A stretch of 50,934 nucleotides of DNA from an uncultured Pelagibacteraceae bacterium. GTDB taxonomy: Bacteria > Pseudomonadota > Alphaproteobacteria > Pelagibacterales > Pelagibacteraceae. The stretch lies in contig CACBVP010000003.1 of NCBI GenBank assembly GCA_902542795.1, forward strand, positions 1 through 50,934. Reading direction: 5' to 3'. The position numbers and the translations under genes were made by a program. Below are positions 39,486 to 50,894 of the stretch, piece after piece; position 1 is the first letter of the stretch; every line of letters begins with the position of its first letter. The notes under the pieces are model-generated. The model ran no database searches. It was given only the letters and a program-made list of their open reading frames with translations, and was not told the DNA's origin.

Positions 39486-40861
39486 TTTAGAAAATAATAA
39501 GAGCCTAATCCTAAAAATGATAAGAAGCCGATAACATCTGTTATTGTTGTAACAAAAACACTTGAAGCTAAAGCTGGGTCAATGTTCATCTTCTTTAATG
39601 ATACTGGAACTAGTATCCCGAACAAACCGGCTACTATCATATTTAATATCATTGAAATTCCAATTAACAATGAAAGATTAATATCTTTAAACCATAATTG
39701 TACAATGATCGCTGTAATGATTGCAAAAATAATTCCATTAAGTATACCAATAAGAAATTCTTTTCCTACAACACGATTAAAATTACTTTTTGAAAGTTCT
39801 TGAGTTGCAATTGCTCTTATAGTTACAGCTAATGTTTGCATGCCAGCGTTACCCCCCATTGACGCTACTATTGGCATTAAAAAAGCAAGTGCCACCATTT
39901 GTTCGATTGATGCACCAAAAAAACTTATAACCCAAGTTGCTAATAGCGCGGTAAATAAATTTAATAAAAGCCAGTTAAATCTTCTTTTAGTTTTTAATAG
40001 AACACTATCTGTAATTTCTTCATCACCTACTCCAGCTAAACGCAATGCGTCCTCTTCTGCTTCTTCTTGAACAACTGTTACAACATCATCTGCAGTGATC
40101 ATTCCAACCAATTTATTTTCTTTATTAACAACACCTGCAGAAACAAGGTTATAGTTTTCAAAAGCATGCCCTACTTCCTCTTTATCCATATTAACTGAAA
40201 TTAATACAGGCATCTCAGCCATGATAGAGTTCATTTTTGAATCTCTTGGGGTTCTTAGTACTCTTGATGAAGGAACAGTTCCTATTGGTTTAAAATCATT
40301 ATCTACAATGAAAATTTCTAGAAATTCCTCTGGTAAATCTTTGTCTTCTCTTAAGTAGTCTATAGTTTGACCAACTGTCCAATTACTTGGAACAGCTGTG
40401 AATTCTCTTTGCATTATACGAGCTGCTGAGTCTTCTGGATAACTTAGTCCCTCTTGTAGTAAAAATTTATCCTTAGGAGGTAATTTCTCTAAAACCTTTT
40501 CTTTAGACTCTTTATTTAAATTTTCTAATATTTTAATTGCATTGTCAGACTCTAGTCTTCTAATTATTTTTGTTAATGACTCAATTGATAATTGTTGTAA
40601 CACTTCACTTTGAACAGACTCGTTAAGTTCAATAAATATTTCTGGATCAATATTGAATGACTCTATTTCGATTAATTTCGTTCTTGTTTCAATATTTAAA
40701 TTTTCAATTAAATTAGCTATATCAGCTGCGTGTAAATCATTAAGTGTTTGATTAATAAAATCTACGTTTCGATTTTCAATATTATTGCTAAAAGTGCTTA
40801 TAAATTCTTTATTAAAATCTAAATTGACTTTCTTATTTCCAGTAGATTTGAGCAAAGCCAT
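39482..40861 (-). CDS. mgtE: Magnesium transporter MgtE
   Basis: N-domain, CBS pair, C-terminal TM domain (PIVASMGGNAGMQTLAVTIRAIA). Confidence 0.95.
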   Translation of the reverse strand: MALLKSTGNKKVNLDFNKEFISTFSNNIENRNVDFINQTLNDLHAADIANLIENLNIETRTKLIEIESFNIDPEIFIELNESVQSEVLQQLSIESLTKIIRRLESDNAIKILENLNKESKEKVLEKLPPKDKFLLQEGLSYPEDSAARIMQREFTAVPSNWTVGQTIDYLREDKDLPEEFLEIFIVDNDFKPIGTVPSSRVLRTPRDSKMNSIMAEMPVLISVNMDKEEVGHAFENYNLVSAGVVNKENKLVGMITADDVVTVVQEEAEEDALRLAGVGDEEITDSVLLKTKRRFNWLLLNLFTALLATWVISFFGASIEQMVALAFLMPIVASMGGNAGMQTLAVTIRAIATQELSKSNFNRVVGKEFLIGILNGIIFAIITAIIVQLWFKDINLSLLIGISMILNMIVAGLFGILVPVSLKKMNIDPALASSVFVTTITDVIGFLSFLGLGSYYFLN

Positions 40862-40923
40862 AAATACCTCTTAAAATTTTTTCCTGAGACTATTAGTCTA
40901 TTAAGTGATAAAATTCAAATTAA

Positions 40924-41535
40924 ATGAACATAGAAGTTAAAATAAGTAAAAACCCCATAACATATAAAAAGGCAATGCTTTTCATGGATAAAAGGGTTGA
41001 AGAAGTTAAATTGGGAAAAAATAATGAGCTAATTTGGCTTTTGGAACATCCAACGACTTATTCGGCTGGGGTAAGTTTTAACAAAAAAGATATACTTAAT
41101 AAAAACATAAAAGTAATTAAAACTAATAGAGGTGGAAAAATAACATTACATAATAAAGGTCAGAAAATTATTTATTTTGTTATAAACTTAAATAATAGAA
41201 AAAAAGATATTAGAAAATTTATATCTGTTATAGAAAATAGTATTTTACAATTTTTAAATATTTATAAAATTAAAGCAAAAAGTGATAAAAAAAATATAGG
41301 TATTTGGGTTAAAGGAAAAAAAATAGCTGCTATTGGTTTAAGAGTTTCAAGGTGGATAGCATTTCATGGTTGTTCAATTAATATTAACAATAACTTAAAG
41401 CAATATTTGAATATTGTTCCTTGTGGTTTAAATAATCAACATGTTACTTCTATTTATAATGAAAAAAAAATTAGATTAAAAAATTATGAGAAAAAAATAG
41501 CTAATATTTTTGTTAAAAATATAGATAAAATTTAA
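40924..41535 (+). CDS. lipB: Octanoyltransferase
   Basis: WLLEHPTTYSAGVS, NRGGKITLHNKGQ, KKIAAIGLRVSRWIAFHGCSIN, IVPCGL. Confidence 0.93.
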   Translation: MNIEVKISKNPITYKKAMLFMDKRVEEVKLGKNNELIWLLEHPTTYSAGVSFNKKDILNKNIKVIKTNRGGKITLHNKGQKIIYFVINLNNRKKDIRKFISVIENSILQFLNIYKIKAKSDKKNIGIWVKGKKIAAIGLRVSRWIAFHGCSININNNLKQYLNIVPCGLNNQHVTSIYNEKKIRLKNYEKKIANIFVKNIDKI

Positions 41536-42431
41536 AGTTTTTCTTTTAAAAGTTGCTCAAAAAAACTGTTATATTTTGCTTTGAAATTGTACTGAACATT
41601 ATTAATCATAAATTTTATTTTATAGGCATGAAGCATTAAATTTTTTGTTTTTATCTTTCTGAAATTTTTTAAAAAATATTTATTGTCGCCTATAATGGGA
41701 TTTCCTATATTCAAAAGCTGTTTTCTTAATTGATGTTTTCTTCCAGTTATTGGATTTAGTTCAACATATGACAGTTCATCATTTGATTTTATGATTTTAA
41801 TATTAGAAATTGCCTTTTGAATAATTTTTTTTTTATTTTCAAAATAAATAAGATCATCTCGCATATTTTTAATAGACTTATTTATTTTACCATATGCTAG
41901 AGCTAAATAAGTTTTATGTATTTTTCTTATTCTAAACAACGATGTAAATAATTGTGCATATTTTCTATTTTTTGCAATTATTAATATTCCTGATGTTTCT
42001 TTATCTATTCTGTGAACTATAAAGGGTTTTGATCCTTCAAAATATTTAGAATCTTTTAAAAGGTCTGTAATATTTTTGAATGATTTTGTTCCAGATTGAA
42101 CTGGAATTCCAGCAGGTTTATTAATTACAATAAAATTATCATTATTCTCGATTATATAATCATCATATCTAGAAAGCTCTTTTTGTTTTGGCTTATATTT
42201 TATCTTTTCAATTTTGTCTTTAGCTTTAAATTTTGAAATATCATAAATTTCAATCAAGTCACCAGATTGTAGGCGATAAGATGATTTAACCTTTTTTTTA
42301 TTTATTTTAATCTTATTTTGTCTAAGAATTCTCTCTATTAATGAATGGGGTAAACTAATTACTTTTTGTTTGAACCATTTGTCGAGACGTGTCTCATGAT
42401 ATTCATCATCGACAATAAAAGTTTTGGGCAT
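41532..42431 (-). CDS. rluC: 23S rRNA pseudouridine synthase, RluC/RluA family
   Basis: S4 domain RLDKWFKQKV; FIVHRIDKETSGILIIAKN; NPITGRKHQLRKQL. Confidence 0.88.
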   Translation of the reverse strand: MPKTFIVDDEYHETRLDKWFKQKVISLPHSLIERILRQNKIKINKKKVKSSYRLQSGDLIEIYDISKFKAKDKIEKIKYKPKQKELSRYDDYIIENNDNFIVINKPAGIPVQSGTKSFKNITDLLKDSKYFEGSKPFIVHRIDKETSGILIIAKNRKYAQLFTSLFRIRKIHKTYLALAYGKINKSIKNMRDDLIYFENKKKIIQKAISNIKIIKSNDELSYVELNPITGRKHQLRKQLLNIGNPIIGDNKYFLKNFRKIKTKNLMLHAYKIKFMINNVQYNFKAKYNSFFEQLLKEKL

Positions 42432-42441
42432 AGAAACTAAA

Positions 42442-42891
42442 CTATTTACTTGCTATTTTTGGCTCTGCTTGAGTTTCTTTTTGTTTATTTTTAGTAGTTG
42501 CTTTTTTTGGTTTATCTATTTTTTTTGCGTCTGGATTTCTATCAACTAATTCAATTACAGCCATAGGGGCATCATCACCAGTTCTAAACCCTGCTTTTAA
42601 TACTCTTGAATATCCACCTTTACGGGAGCTATATCTTTTTGATAATTCGCCAAATACTTTAGTGACTGAGTTTTTATCTTGTAATTTAGAAAATAGTCTT
42701 TTTTTATTATTTAAAACATTTTTTTTGCCGATTGTAATTACTTTATCAATTTGTGGTTTTAGTTCTTTAGCTTTTGGTAGTGTTGTAATAATTTGTTCAT
42801 ATTTTATTAAAGAATTAAGCATATTTTTGAATAATGCCTTTCGGTGTTCACTTGTTTTATTTAACTTTCTGTATCCTAATCCGTGTCTCAT
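42442..42891 (-). CDS. rplQ: 50S ribosomal protein L17
   Basis: [25 protein letters not shown]. Confidence 0.97.
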   Translation of the reverse strand: MRHGLGYRKLNKTSEHRKALFKNMLNSLIKYEQIITTLPKAKELKPQIDKVITIGKKNVLNNKKRLFSKLQDKNSVTKVFGELSKRYSSRKGGYSRVLKAGFRTGDDAPMAVIELVDRNPDAKKIDKPKKATTKNKQKETQAEPKIASK

Positions 42892-43925
42892 TAGTAATTA
42901 TTTTCCTCTAATTTCTTAGATAGTTCCGCAATATTATCAGGCGGCCAATTTGGTATCTCCATGCCCAAGTATAAGGACATTGTGTTGAGAACCTCCTTAA
43001 TTTCATTAAGAGATTTTCTACCAAAGTTGGGTGTTCTTAACATTTCAGGTTCAGTTTTTTGAACCAAATCTCCAATATAAATGATATTATCATTTTTAAG
43101 ACAATTCATTGATCTTACGGATAATTCTAGTTCCTCTACCCGTTTTAGTAAGTTTCTATTAAATTCTGGTTCTGAAGATTTAACCTCTTTAACTACCTCT
43201 AGAGGATCTTCAAAGTTTACAAACATTGATAATTGATCTTGAAAAATTCTAGCTGAATAAGCTATTGCTTCCTCTGCGTCTACGGTTCCGTTAGTTTCTA
43301 CATTCATAATCAATTTATCATAATCTAAAGCGCTACCAGCTCTAGTATTTTCTACAGAAAATGAAACTTTTTTTACAGGACTGAATAAAGAGTCAATTGA
43401 AATTAAACCAAGTGGGCTATCATCCGTTTTGTTTTTTGGTGATTGAACGTAACCTTTTCCGGTACTTACCATTAATTCCATATGAAAATGTGTCTTCTCA
43501 TCTAAATTACATATAGTTTGTTCTGGGTTTAAAATTTCTATTTCTGGAACTAAAGTTATGTCTTTAGCTTTAACTTCTTTAGGACCTTTAATGTCTAAAA
43601 TTATTTTTTTTGCACTTGATGAAGAAGATTTAATTGCTAGATTTTTAACATTTAACACGATATCTGTTACATCTTCTCTTACACCTTTAATTGATGAAAA
43701 TTCATGTAAAACTCCATCAATTTGTATGGCTGTAACGGCTGCACCTTGAATTGATGATAATAGGATTCTTCTTAAAGAATTTCCAATAGTTTGACCAAAA
43801 CCTTTTTCTAGTGGTTCAGCAATAACTTTTGCAATAGTTTTATCAGCATTGCTTGTTATATCTAATTTATTTGGTTTTATTAAAGCCTTCCAGTTTTTGT
43901 CAATTATATTTGTTGTTGTTTGCAT
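42891..43925 (-). CDS. rpoA: RNA polymerase alpha subunit
   Basis: [27 protein letters not shown]-terminal [17 protein letters not shown]. Confidence 0.98.
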   Translation of the reverse strand: MQTTTNIIDKNWKALIKPNKLDITSNADKTIAKVIAEPLEKGFGQTIGNSLRRILLSSIQGAAVTAIQIDGVLHEFSSIKGVREDVTDIVLNVKNLAIKSSSSSAKKIILDIKGPKEVKAKDITLVPEIEILNPEQTICNLDEKTHFHMELMVSTGKGYVQSPKNKTDDSPLGLISIDSLFSPVKKVSFSVENTRAGSALDYDKLIMNVETNGTVDAEEAIAYSARIFQDQLSMFVNFEDPLEVVKEVKSSEPEFNRNLLKRVEELELSVRSMNCLKNDNIIYIGDLVQKTEPEMLRTPNFGRKSLNEIKEVLNTMSLYLGMEIPNWPPDNIAELSKKLEENNY

Positions 43926-44380
43926 TATACTCTCCTTCTTTTAGGTGGTCGTGCACCATTGTGTGGCATTGGTGTAGTGTCTTTAATTGATAAAATCTTA
44001 AATCCTCTAGATTGTAATGAACGCAGAGCTGTTTCCCTTCCTGAACCAGGACCCTTTACATGTACTTTAAGTGTTCTTAAACCTTGCTCAAATGCTTTTG
44101 AGCCGGCATCATCTGCTGCAACTTGTGCTGCATAAGGTGTAGATTTTCTCGAACCTTTAAAACCTTTTGCGCCAGCTGAGGACCAAGAAACAACATTACC
44201 ACCTTCATCTGCAATTGAAATAATTGTATTATTAAAAGTCGAATATACGTATGCTATACCTGAAGTAATATTTTTTTTGACTTTTTTCTTTTTTTTAAAT
44301 GAACTATTTTTTTTTGTTTCTATTTTTTTTGTATCTTTTGCTTCCGTTTTTTTTATATTTTTCTCGTTATTTTTGTTCAT
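43925..44380 (-). CDS. rpsK: 30S ribosomal protein S11 (Lys-rich N-terminal extension)
   Basis: [16 protein letters not shown]...[18 protein letters not shown]. Confidence 0.97.
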   Translation of the reverse strand: MNKNNEKNIKKTEAKDTKKIETKKNSSFKKKKKVKKNITSGIAYVYSTFNNTIISIADEGGNVVSWSSAGAKGFKGSRKSTPYAAQVAADDAGSKAFEQGLRTLKVHVKGPGSGRETALRSLQSRGFKILSIKDTTPMPHNGARPPKRRRV

Positions 44381-44386
44381 TTAAAT

Positions 44387-44770
44387 CTACTTTTTAAGAG
44401 GTGTTAGTTTTTTTCCAGCTATAGCTATTGCTTTACCTTTTCTAGTTCTAGCATTACATTGCGTTCTTTGTCCCCTTACAGGTAATTTTTTTTTATGACG
44501 AGATCCTCTGTAGCTTGCAAGATCTACCAATCTTTTGATGTTTATAGATATTTCTCTTCTCAGATCACCTTCGACTTTGTAATTCGCATCAATAAATTCC
44601 CTTATTTTAAGTACTTGATCTTCTGATAGCTCATTTACTCTTTTGGATAATGGTATATCTAATTTTTTACAAATTTTTTTTGACGAATATAAGCCTATAC
44701 CGTGAATGTAAGTTAAAGCAATGCTAACAACTTTATTTTGTGGAATGTTTATTCCTGCAATACGAGCCAT
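44387..44770 (-). CDS. rpsM: 30S ribosomal protein S13
   Basis: [13 protein letters not shown]...[14 protein letters not shown]. Confidence 0.98.
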   Translation of the reverse strand: MARIAGINIPQNKVVSIALTYIHGIGLYSSKKICKKLDIPLSKRVNELSEDQVLKIREFIDANYKVEGDLRREISINIKRLVDLASYRGSRHKKKLPVRGQRTQCNARTRKGKAIAIAGKKLTPLKK

Positions 44771-44821
44771 AAATTTAAGAATAATGTTTTGAGCGTATTT
44801 ATATTGTCCTTTACCTCAAAG

Positions 44822-45394
44822 TCAACCCTTGATGCTATTAATTAAACCGCTAATTTCACCACTAATTTCAGCTACTGAAGCTTCTCCATTGACTACTTTC
44901 AATAATTTGGTTTTTTTATAAAAATCTATAACTGGTTTGATATTTTTTTCGTATGTCATGTATCTTTTCACAGCTAATTTTTCAGTATCATCTGCTCTAC
45001 CTTCCATAGATTTTCTTGCTAATATTCTTTCTTTAATTGTATTTAAGTTAACATTTAATTTTAAAACTATATTTAATCTTTGATCATATTTTTCTAGTAA
45101 GTTATTCAAGTTTTCTGCTTGAGTTAAATTTCTTGGATAGCCATCGAATATTAATCGATTTTTAAAATTTTCATTAGATAAATATTTTTCGATTAATTCA
45201 CCTACAACTTTATCAGAAACTAAATTTCCAGAATTAATTATTGAATCAATTTCTTTTCCTAAGATTGTTCCATCTTGTACTTCTTTTCTCAAAAGTTCGC
45301 CAGTTGATAACTGATGTAAATTATATTTTTTTACAATTAAATTTGATTGTGTCCCTTTACCTGCCCCAGGTGGTCCAAAGATAACTATATTCAT
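44822..45394 (-). CDS. adk: Adenylate kinase
   Basis: IFGPPGAGKGTQSNLI; LIFDGYPRNLTQA. Confidence 0.97.
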   Translation of the reverse strand: MNIVIFGPPGAGKGTQSNLIVKKYNLHQLSTGELLRKEVQDGTILGKEIDSIINSGNLVSDKVVGELIEKYLSNENFKNRLIFDGYPRNLTQAENLNNLLEKYDQRLNIVLKLNVNLNTIKERILARKSMEGRADDTEKLAVKRYMTYEKNIKPVIDFYKKTKLLKVVNGEASVAEISGEISGLINSIKG

Positions 45395-45403
45395 CTTAAT
45401 AAG

Positions 45404-46708
45404 TTATTTACCAAATTTTGTTTTTTTAATTAAAGATTCGTACTGTGAACTCATCAGTCTTGTTTGTACTTGGGTTACGGTATCCATAGCTACTACAACT
45501 ACAATTAATATTGAGGTTCCACCTAAATAAAATGGAATTGGATACTTCGCTATTAAAAACTCTGGCATTAAGCAAACAAATGTTAAATATAAAGAACCAA
45601 CAGTTGTTAATCTTATCAATATTGTATCTATGTATTCTGCGGTTCTCTCTCCAGGTCTTATCCCTGGAATGTAACCTCCATATTTTCTCAAATTCTCAGC
45701 TGTTTCTTTTGGATTAAAAACAATTGAAGTGTAAAAAAAGGAGAAGAAAATTATTCCTGAAGCATAAAGAAGCATATAAAGAGGCTGCCCCTGTGTAAAC
45801 ATTGAAGATATTTTTAAAAAAGTATCAGACTCTGAGAATCCAAAATTAGAAATTGTTATAGGTAAAAGTAATAATGCTGAAGCAAAGATTGCTGGTATCA
45901 CACCAGCGGTATTAATTTTTAAAGGTAGATGAGAGGACTCTCCTCCATACATTTTATTCCCTACCTGTCTTTTTGGATAATTTATTAATATTTTTCTCAT
46001 AGCTCTCTCAAAAAATACTATAAATAAAACAGTAAGTATAACTAGAATAAAAATACCTACAATCATTAGAGCAGATAAAGCTCCAGTTCTTCCTAATTCA
46101 AAAGTTGATGCTAGTGCTCTAGGTATCTCTGCAACAATTCCCGAAAAAATAATTAATGATATACCATTACCTACTCCTCTTAATGTTATTTGCTCTCCAA
46201 GCCACATTAAAAAAGTTGTTCCAGCAACTAAGGAAATTGTAGTTATAACTCTAAAAGTCATACCAGGTTCTATAACTAAATTTCCAGCATTTTCTAATCC
46301 CACTGAAACTCCATAACCTTGAAGACATGCGATTAAAACTGTTCCATATCTAGTAATTTGAGTAATTTTTTTTCTACCTATTTCACCTTGTTCTTTAAGA
46401 TTTTTAAAGTAATCAGAAACACCTGTTAATAATTGCACAATAATTGATGATGAGATGTAGGGCATTATCCCTAGAGCAAATATAGCCATTCTTGTGACCG
46501 CTCCACCAGAAAACATATTAAACATACCTAGTAAACCTTTTTGACTCGAGGCCATTATTTCTTTTAGTGCGACAGGATCGATACCAGCCAAAGGAACATA
46601 AGTGCCTAATCTATAAATTACCAAAATTAATATTGTAAATAAGATTCTATTTTTAAGATCTTTTGCTTGACTAAAAGCACCTGCGGTATTGAGTGTTTCA
46701 CTTGACAT
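45404..46708 (-). CDS. secY: Preprotein translocase SecY
   Basis: RLGTYVPLAGIDP, FALGIMPYISSSIIVQLL, IPGIRPGERTAEYID. Confidence 0.98.
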   Translation of the reverse strand: MSSETLNTAGAFSQAKDLKNRILFTILILVIYRLGTYVPLAGIDPVALKEIMASSQKGLLGMFNMFSGGAVTRMAIFALGIMPYISSSIIVQLLTGVSDYFKNLKEQGEIGRKKITQITRYGTVLIACLQGYGVSVGLENAGNLVIEPGMTFRVITTISLVAGTTFLMWLGEQITLRGVGNGISLIIFSGIVAEIPRALASTFELGRTGALSALMIVGIFILVILTVLFIVFFERAMRKILINYPKRQVGNKMYGGESSHLPLKINTAGVIPAIFASALLLLPITISNFGFSESDTFLKISSMFTQGQPLYMLLYASGIIFFSFFYTSIVFNPKETAENLRKYGGYIPGIRPGERTAEYIDTILIRLTTVGSLYLTFVCLMPEFLIAKYPIPFYLGGTSILIVVVVAMDTVTQVQTRLMSSQYESLIKKTKFGK

Positions 46709-46713
46709 AATTT

Positions 46714-47166
46714 TTACTTTTTAATTATGCTTATCTTTCCACCAGCTTTCTCAATTTTTGATAAAGCTTGTTTTGAGGCAAAATGAGCAGAAATTTCAAT
46801 ATTTTTATTTATTTCTCCTGTGCCAAGTATTTTAAGTTTTTTAAATCTTTTATTTATTAAATTTTTTTCTTTTAAGGTTTTTAAATTAAAATTGCTTTTA
46901 ATTTCATTTTTTTTCTTATCTAAAATTTTTTGAATTTTAGAAAGATTTAAAATGGCAATCTCATTTTTTTTTAGAGATTTAAAACCTCTTTTAGGCAATC
47001 TTCTGTATAAAGGCATTTGACCACCTTCGAAACTTTTTATAGCTACACCAGATCTAGATTTTTGGCCTTTGTGCCCTCTTGACGAGGTCTTTCCTTTACC
47101 AGACCCTATGCCTCTGCCTACTCTAATTTTTTTCTTATTTATCTTAATCAAATTATTTAATTGCAT
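46714..47166 (-). CDS. rplO: 50S ribosomal protein L15
   Basis: RVGRGIGSGKGKTSSRGHKGQKSR; MPLYRRLPKRGF. Confidence 0.97.
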   Translation of the reverse strand: MQLNNLIKINKKKIRVGRGIGSGKGKTSSRGHKGQKSRSGVAIKSFEGGQMPLYRRLPKRGFKSLKKNEIAILNLSKIQKILDKKKNEIKSNFNLKTLKEKNLINKRFKKLKILGTGEINKNIEISAHFASKQALSKIEKAGGKISIIKK

Positions 47167-47684
47167 TATTTAGCCTCTCTTTTAGAAACAATTTCTGATA
47201 TTTTTTTTCCTCTTATAGCCGATAAAATTTTTGGAGAATTTTGAGATTTTAATCCATTCACACATGCTTTTAAAACGTTATGTGGATTTGATGAACCTAA
47301 AGATTTAGCTACAACATCTTGGATACCTAATACTTCACATACAGATCTGATTGCACCACCGGCTATTATACCTGTTCCCGCTGGGGCTGCTCTTAAATAA
47401 ACTTTACCAGAACCATTTTTCCCGTTTACATCGTGATGTAACGTTCGTCCATCTTTCAAAGGAATTTTAATCAAATTTCTTTTTGCTACTTCGGTTGCTT
47501 TTTTTATAGCATCAGGCACCTGTTTTGACTTTCCTTGCCCTATACCTATACTTCCTTTTTGATTTCCAACAACTACTAAAGCTGCAAAACCAAATCTTCT
47601 GCCGCCTTTTACCACTTTGGTAATTCTATTGATTGCTACTAATTTCTCTTTTATTTCTGATTCAATCTTTTTATTTTCAGTCAT
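47166..47684 (-). CDS. rpsE: 30S ribosomal protein S5
   Basis: [31 protein letters not shown]. Confidence 0.97.
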   Translation of the reverse strand: MTENKKIESEIKEKLVAINRITKVVKGGRRFGFAALVVVGNQKGSIGIGQGKSKQVPDAIKKATEVAKRNLIKIPLKDGRTLHHDVNGKNGSGKVYLRAAPAGTGIIAGGAIRSVCEVLGIQDVVAKSLGSSNPHNVLKACVNGLKSQNSPKILSAIRGKKISEIVSKREAK

Positions 47685-47685
47685 A

Positions 47686-48039
47686 TTAAAATTTTAATCC
47701 ATTTTTTCTTAAAGATTCAGCAAAATTTTTTACTCTGCCATGGTATTTATTTTCGCCTCTATCAAAATAAACTTCACTTATATTTTTTTCTTTAGCTCTT
47801 TCAGCTAAAATTTCACCTATTAAAATAGATTTCTCCATTTTCTTTATTTTTTTGGACTTAATTTCTTTTTCAATAGATGATGCGGAGACTAATGTTTTTT
47901 TAAGTTTATCATCAATAATCTGCGCTGATAAATTATTCAAAGATCTAGAAACCGATAATCTAAATCTTTTTATATTTACTTTTTTTAATTTTTTTCTATT
48001 TCTTATTTTTCTCTTAGCTTTTTTCGTAATCTTACGCAT
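47686..48039 (-). CDS. rplR: 50S ribosomal protein L18
   Basis: [20 protein letters not shown]-term [26 protein letters not shown]. Confidence 0.95.
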   Translation of the reverse strand: MRKITKKAKRKIRNRKKLKKVNIKRFRLSVSRSLNNLSAQIIDDKLKKTLVSASSIEKEIKSKKIKKMEKSILIGEILAERAKEKNISEVYFDRGENKYHGRVKNFAESLRKNGLKF

Positions 48040-48041
48040 AA

Positions 48042-48587
48042 TTATTTCTTTTTTCCCTCTTTTCTTAACACGTATTGATCTTTTTCTTTTATACCTTTGG
48101 CTTTATAAGGCTCTACAGGCTTCAAATTTTTAATATCGGCTGCTATTTTTGAAACAAGTTCTTTATCTACTCCGCTAATTTTAATAATTGTTTGTTTTTC
48201 GACTACAATTTTAATTTCTTTAGGTACCTTAAAATTTACATCATGACTAAATCCAATTTGTAAATTTAAAATTTCACCTTTGATATTTGCCCTAAATCCA
48301 ACCCCATTAAGCTCTAAAATTTTTTCGTGACCTTTTGATACTCCAACAAAAGCATTATTAATCAAACTTCTGTAAGTACCCCACATTATTGAAGTTTTTT
48401 TATCAATTTTTTTATCCAAAGGTTGAATTTGAAATTCTGTTTCATTATTAAGCTTTGAAGAAAAAATTTTATCATTAATTGTTAATGTCTTTGTTCCTTT
48501 AGGACCTGATATAGTTAGGTTGTTCCCTTCTATCTTTATTGAAGAGTCTTTAGGAACTATAATATTTTTTTTTCCAATTTTTGACAT
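48042..48587 (-). CDS. rplF: 50S ribosomal protein L6
   Basis: [12 protein letters not shown]...[13 protein letters not shown]. Confidence 0.97.
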   Translation of the reverse strand: MSKIGKKNIIVPKDSSIKIEGNNLTISGPKGTKTLTINDKIFSSKLNNETEFQIQPLDKKIDKKTSIMWGTYRSLINNAFVGVSKGHEKILELNGVGFRANIKGEILNLQIGFSHDVNFKVPKEIKIVVEKQTIIKISGVDKELVSKIAADIKNLKPVEPYKAKGIKEKDQYVLRKEGKKK

Positions 48588-48985
48588 TAAAATACCCTAC
48601 AAATTATTTCCCCACCCAAATTCTTTTTTCTTGCTTCTGCGTCACTCATAACGCCTTTTGAAGTTGATAAAATTGCCAAACCCAAGCCATTCATTACTTT
48701 TGGAACACTTGTAGCTCTTGAATAAACTCTTCTACCAGGTTTAGATATTCTTTTTATTTCTTTAATAACAGGATCACCTTCGTAATATTTCAAAGAAATT
48801 TTTAAACTTGATTTGTTATTTTCAGTCTTTTCAATAAAGAAATCTTTTATATATCCTTCATTTTTAAGAATCTTTAAAATATTTTTTCTAAAATTAGATG
48901 AGGGTATTAAAACAGAGTTTAAAGACCTCATTTGACCATTTCTTATTCTTGAAAACATATCTCCTATTGGATCTGTTAATGTCAT
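48587..48985 (-). CDS. rpsH: 30S ribosomal protein S8
   Basis: DPIGDMFSRIRNGQ; LGLAILSTSKGVMSDAEARKKNLGGEIICRVF. Confidence 0.97.
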   Translation of the reverse strand: MTLTDPIGDMFSRIRNGQMRSLNSVLIPSSNFRKNILKILKNEGYIKDFFIEKTENNKSSLKISLKYYEGDPVIKEIKRISKPGRRVYSRATSVPKVMNGLGLAILSTSKGVMSDAEARKKNLGGEIICRVF

Positions 48986-48992
48986 TTTCCTC

Positions 48993-49298
48993 CTACCAGC
49001 TTGATTTTGTTATGCCTGGAATTTTACCAGAAGACGCCATGTCTCTTAGTGCAATTCTAGATATTCTTAATTTACGATAAACACCGTGCGGTCTACCTGA
49101 TACTTCACATCTGTTTCTAATTCTAATTTTAGCAGAATTATTTGGAAGTTTATTTAATTTTAATTGAGCTTCAAATCTTTGTGACAAATCAAGTTTTTTA
49201 TTTTTAATTATTTTTTTTAGTTCTGCTCTTTTCTTTGCATATTTTTTAACTAGCTTAATTCTTTTTAAATTTTTTTGTACCGCACTCGTTTTAGCCAT
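48993..49298 (-). CDS. rpsN: 30S ribosomal protein S14
   Basis: [41 protein letters not shown]. Confidence 0.97.
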   Translation of the reverse strand: MAKTSAVQKNLKRIKLVKKYAKKRAELKKIIKNKKLDLSQRFEAQLKLNKLPNNSAKIRIRNRCEVSGRPHGVYRKLRISRIALRDMASSGKIPGITKSSW

Positions 49299-49306
49299 AT
49301 ATATCC

Positions 49307-49855
49307 TTAGTTTTTATTTTTATTTAACGGAAAATTAAACTCCTTTAAAAGTTCAAAAGTTCCCAATTTATTTTTGCTAGACGTTACTATTGTAATGTCC
49401 AGGCCTCTGATCTTATCCACTTTATCAAAATTCACTTCTGGAAACACAATATGTTCTTTGATACCAAATGAATAATTGTTAGACTGATCTATTCCTTTCG
49501 ATGACAATCCTCTAAAATCTTTTATTCTTGGTAATGCAATATTTACTAATCTATCAATAAATTCATACATTTTACTAGATCTTAAAGTTACCTTAGCACC
49601 AGCGTTTGCACCTTTTCTAGTTTTAAAATTTGATATAGATTTTTTGAACTTTGTAATAACTGGTTTTTGTCCAGCTATTAATGCTAAATCATCTACACAT
49701 GATTTAAGTTTTTTTCCATCAGAGGCATCTTCACCTAAGCCCATATTTAAAATAATCTTTTGAATTCTTGGAACTTCATGTTTATTTTTTAAAGATAGCT
49801 TGCTCATTAACTTGGATGCTATTTCTTTTTCGTATGTTGCTTTTAATCGAGACAT
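49307..49855 (-). CDS. rplE: 50S ribosomal protein L5
   Basis: [36 protein letters not shown]. Confidence 0.97.
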   Translation of the reverse strand: MSRLKATYEKEIASKLMSKLSLKNKHEVPRIQKIILNMGLGEDASDGKKLKSCVDDLALIAGQKPVITKFKKSISNFKTRKGANAGAKVTLRSSKMYEFIDRLVNIALPRIKDFRGLSSKGIDQSNNYSFGIKEHIVFPEVNFDKVDKIRGLDITIVTSSKNKLGTFELLKEFNFPLNKNKN

Positions 49856-50109
49856 TACTTTTTAACCTTTTTTTTAACTGTTTTTTGTATATCAATATTC
49901 TTTATATTTGATTGATGAACAAAACTTTCTTTTGAAATTATACCGCCTTTATTCTCTTTAGTTGGTTTTGTGTGTCTTTTGATCATATTAACAGCTTTTA
50001 CCTTTACTTTCTCTAGCTTCCTATTAATTTCTAATATTTCTCCGGTTTTACCTTTATCTCTTCCAGAAATTATTTTTACTTGGGCGCCTTTTTTCAAAAT
50101 TATTTTCAT
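49855..50109 (-). CDS. rplX: 50S ribosomal protein L24
   Basis: KGAQVKIISGRDKGKTGEIL; KRHTKP. Confidence 0.95.
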   Translation of the reverse strand: MKIILKKGAQVKIISGRDKGKTGEILEINRKLEKVKVKAVNMIKRHTKPTKENKGGIISKESFVHQSNIKNIDIQKTVKKKVKK

Positions 50110-50477
50110 TATAAAACCTCCGGTGCTAGTGAGATTATTTTTGTATGTCCTCTAGTTCTTAGTTCTCTTGTAACTGGTCCAAAAATTCTTGTTCCTATCG
50201 GCTCACCTTTATCATCAGTTAAAACTACAGCATTTTTGTCAAACTGAACTTTGGAACCATCGTTTCTAAAAATTTCTTTTCTTGTTCTTACAACTACAGC
50301 TTTATGAACTGCACCTTTTTTTACTTTTCCTTTTGGTATCGCGTCTTTTACACTAATTACTATTATGTCACCCACAGAAGCATATCTTCGTTTTGAGCCA
50401 CCTAAAACCTTGATGCACTCAACTCTTTTTGCTCCTGTGTTATCAGCAACTGTCAATTCAGTTTGTACTTGTATCAT
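50109..50477 (-). CDS. rplN: 50S ribosomal protein L14
   Basis: [42 protein letters not shown] coupling with rpsQ supports a start at 50477, not 50495. Confidence 0.96.
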   Translation of the reverse strand: MIQVQTELTVADNTGAKRVECIKVLGGSKRRYASVGDIIVISVKDAIPKGKVKKGAVHKAVVVRTRKEIFRNDGSKVQFDKNAVVLTDDKGEPIGTRIFGPVTRELRTRGHTKIISLAPEVL

Positions 50478-50704
50478 TACTCCATTACCTGCCAAGTTTT
50501 CTTTTTTGAAATAGGTTTACATTCAATTATTGAGACTTTCTCGCCCTCTTTAAACTTATTATTCTCATCATGAGCATGATATTTTTTAGATCTCTTTATC
50601 ACTTTTTCATAAAACGGGTGTTTGAATTTACGAACTACTTCAACAACTATAGTTTTATTGTTTTTTGCACTTGTAACTGTTCCTTTTAAAACTTTTTTTG
50701 TCAT
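50477..50704 (-). CDS. rpsQ: 30S ribosomal protein S17
   Basis: [29 protein letters not shown]. Confidence 0.95.
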   Translation of the reverse strand: MTKKVLKGTVTSAKNNKTIVVEVVRKFKHPFYEKVIKRSKKYHAHDENNKFKEGEKVSIIECKPISKKKTWQVME

Positions 50705-50889
50705 TTTGTATTTTTCATTGTTGTGTATAATCGAGCTATACTTTTTTTTATCTCACTATATTGTGAAGGATTAGTTATTTGATTATTAACTTTTTTAAAT
50801 CTTATATTAAAAAGATCTTTTTTAAGTATTAATATCTTTTTTTCAGCTTGATCTTTAGTCAATTTTTTATCTTCTTTTTTTTTTGCCAT
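50701..50889 (-). CDS. rpmC: 50S ribosomal protein L29
   Basis: Operon position plus [37 protein letters not shown]. Confidence 0.9.
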   Translation of the reverse strand: MAKKKEDKKLTKDQAEKKILILKKDLFNIRFKKVNNQITNPSQYSEIKKSIARLYTTMKNTK

Positions 50890-50894
50890 TATTC

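Noticed and set aside
44771-44821. Possible rpmJ or small RNA between adk and rpsM
   Set aside because: Only 51 bp, AT-rich, no ORF with L36 features; looks like a simple operon spacer.
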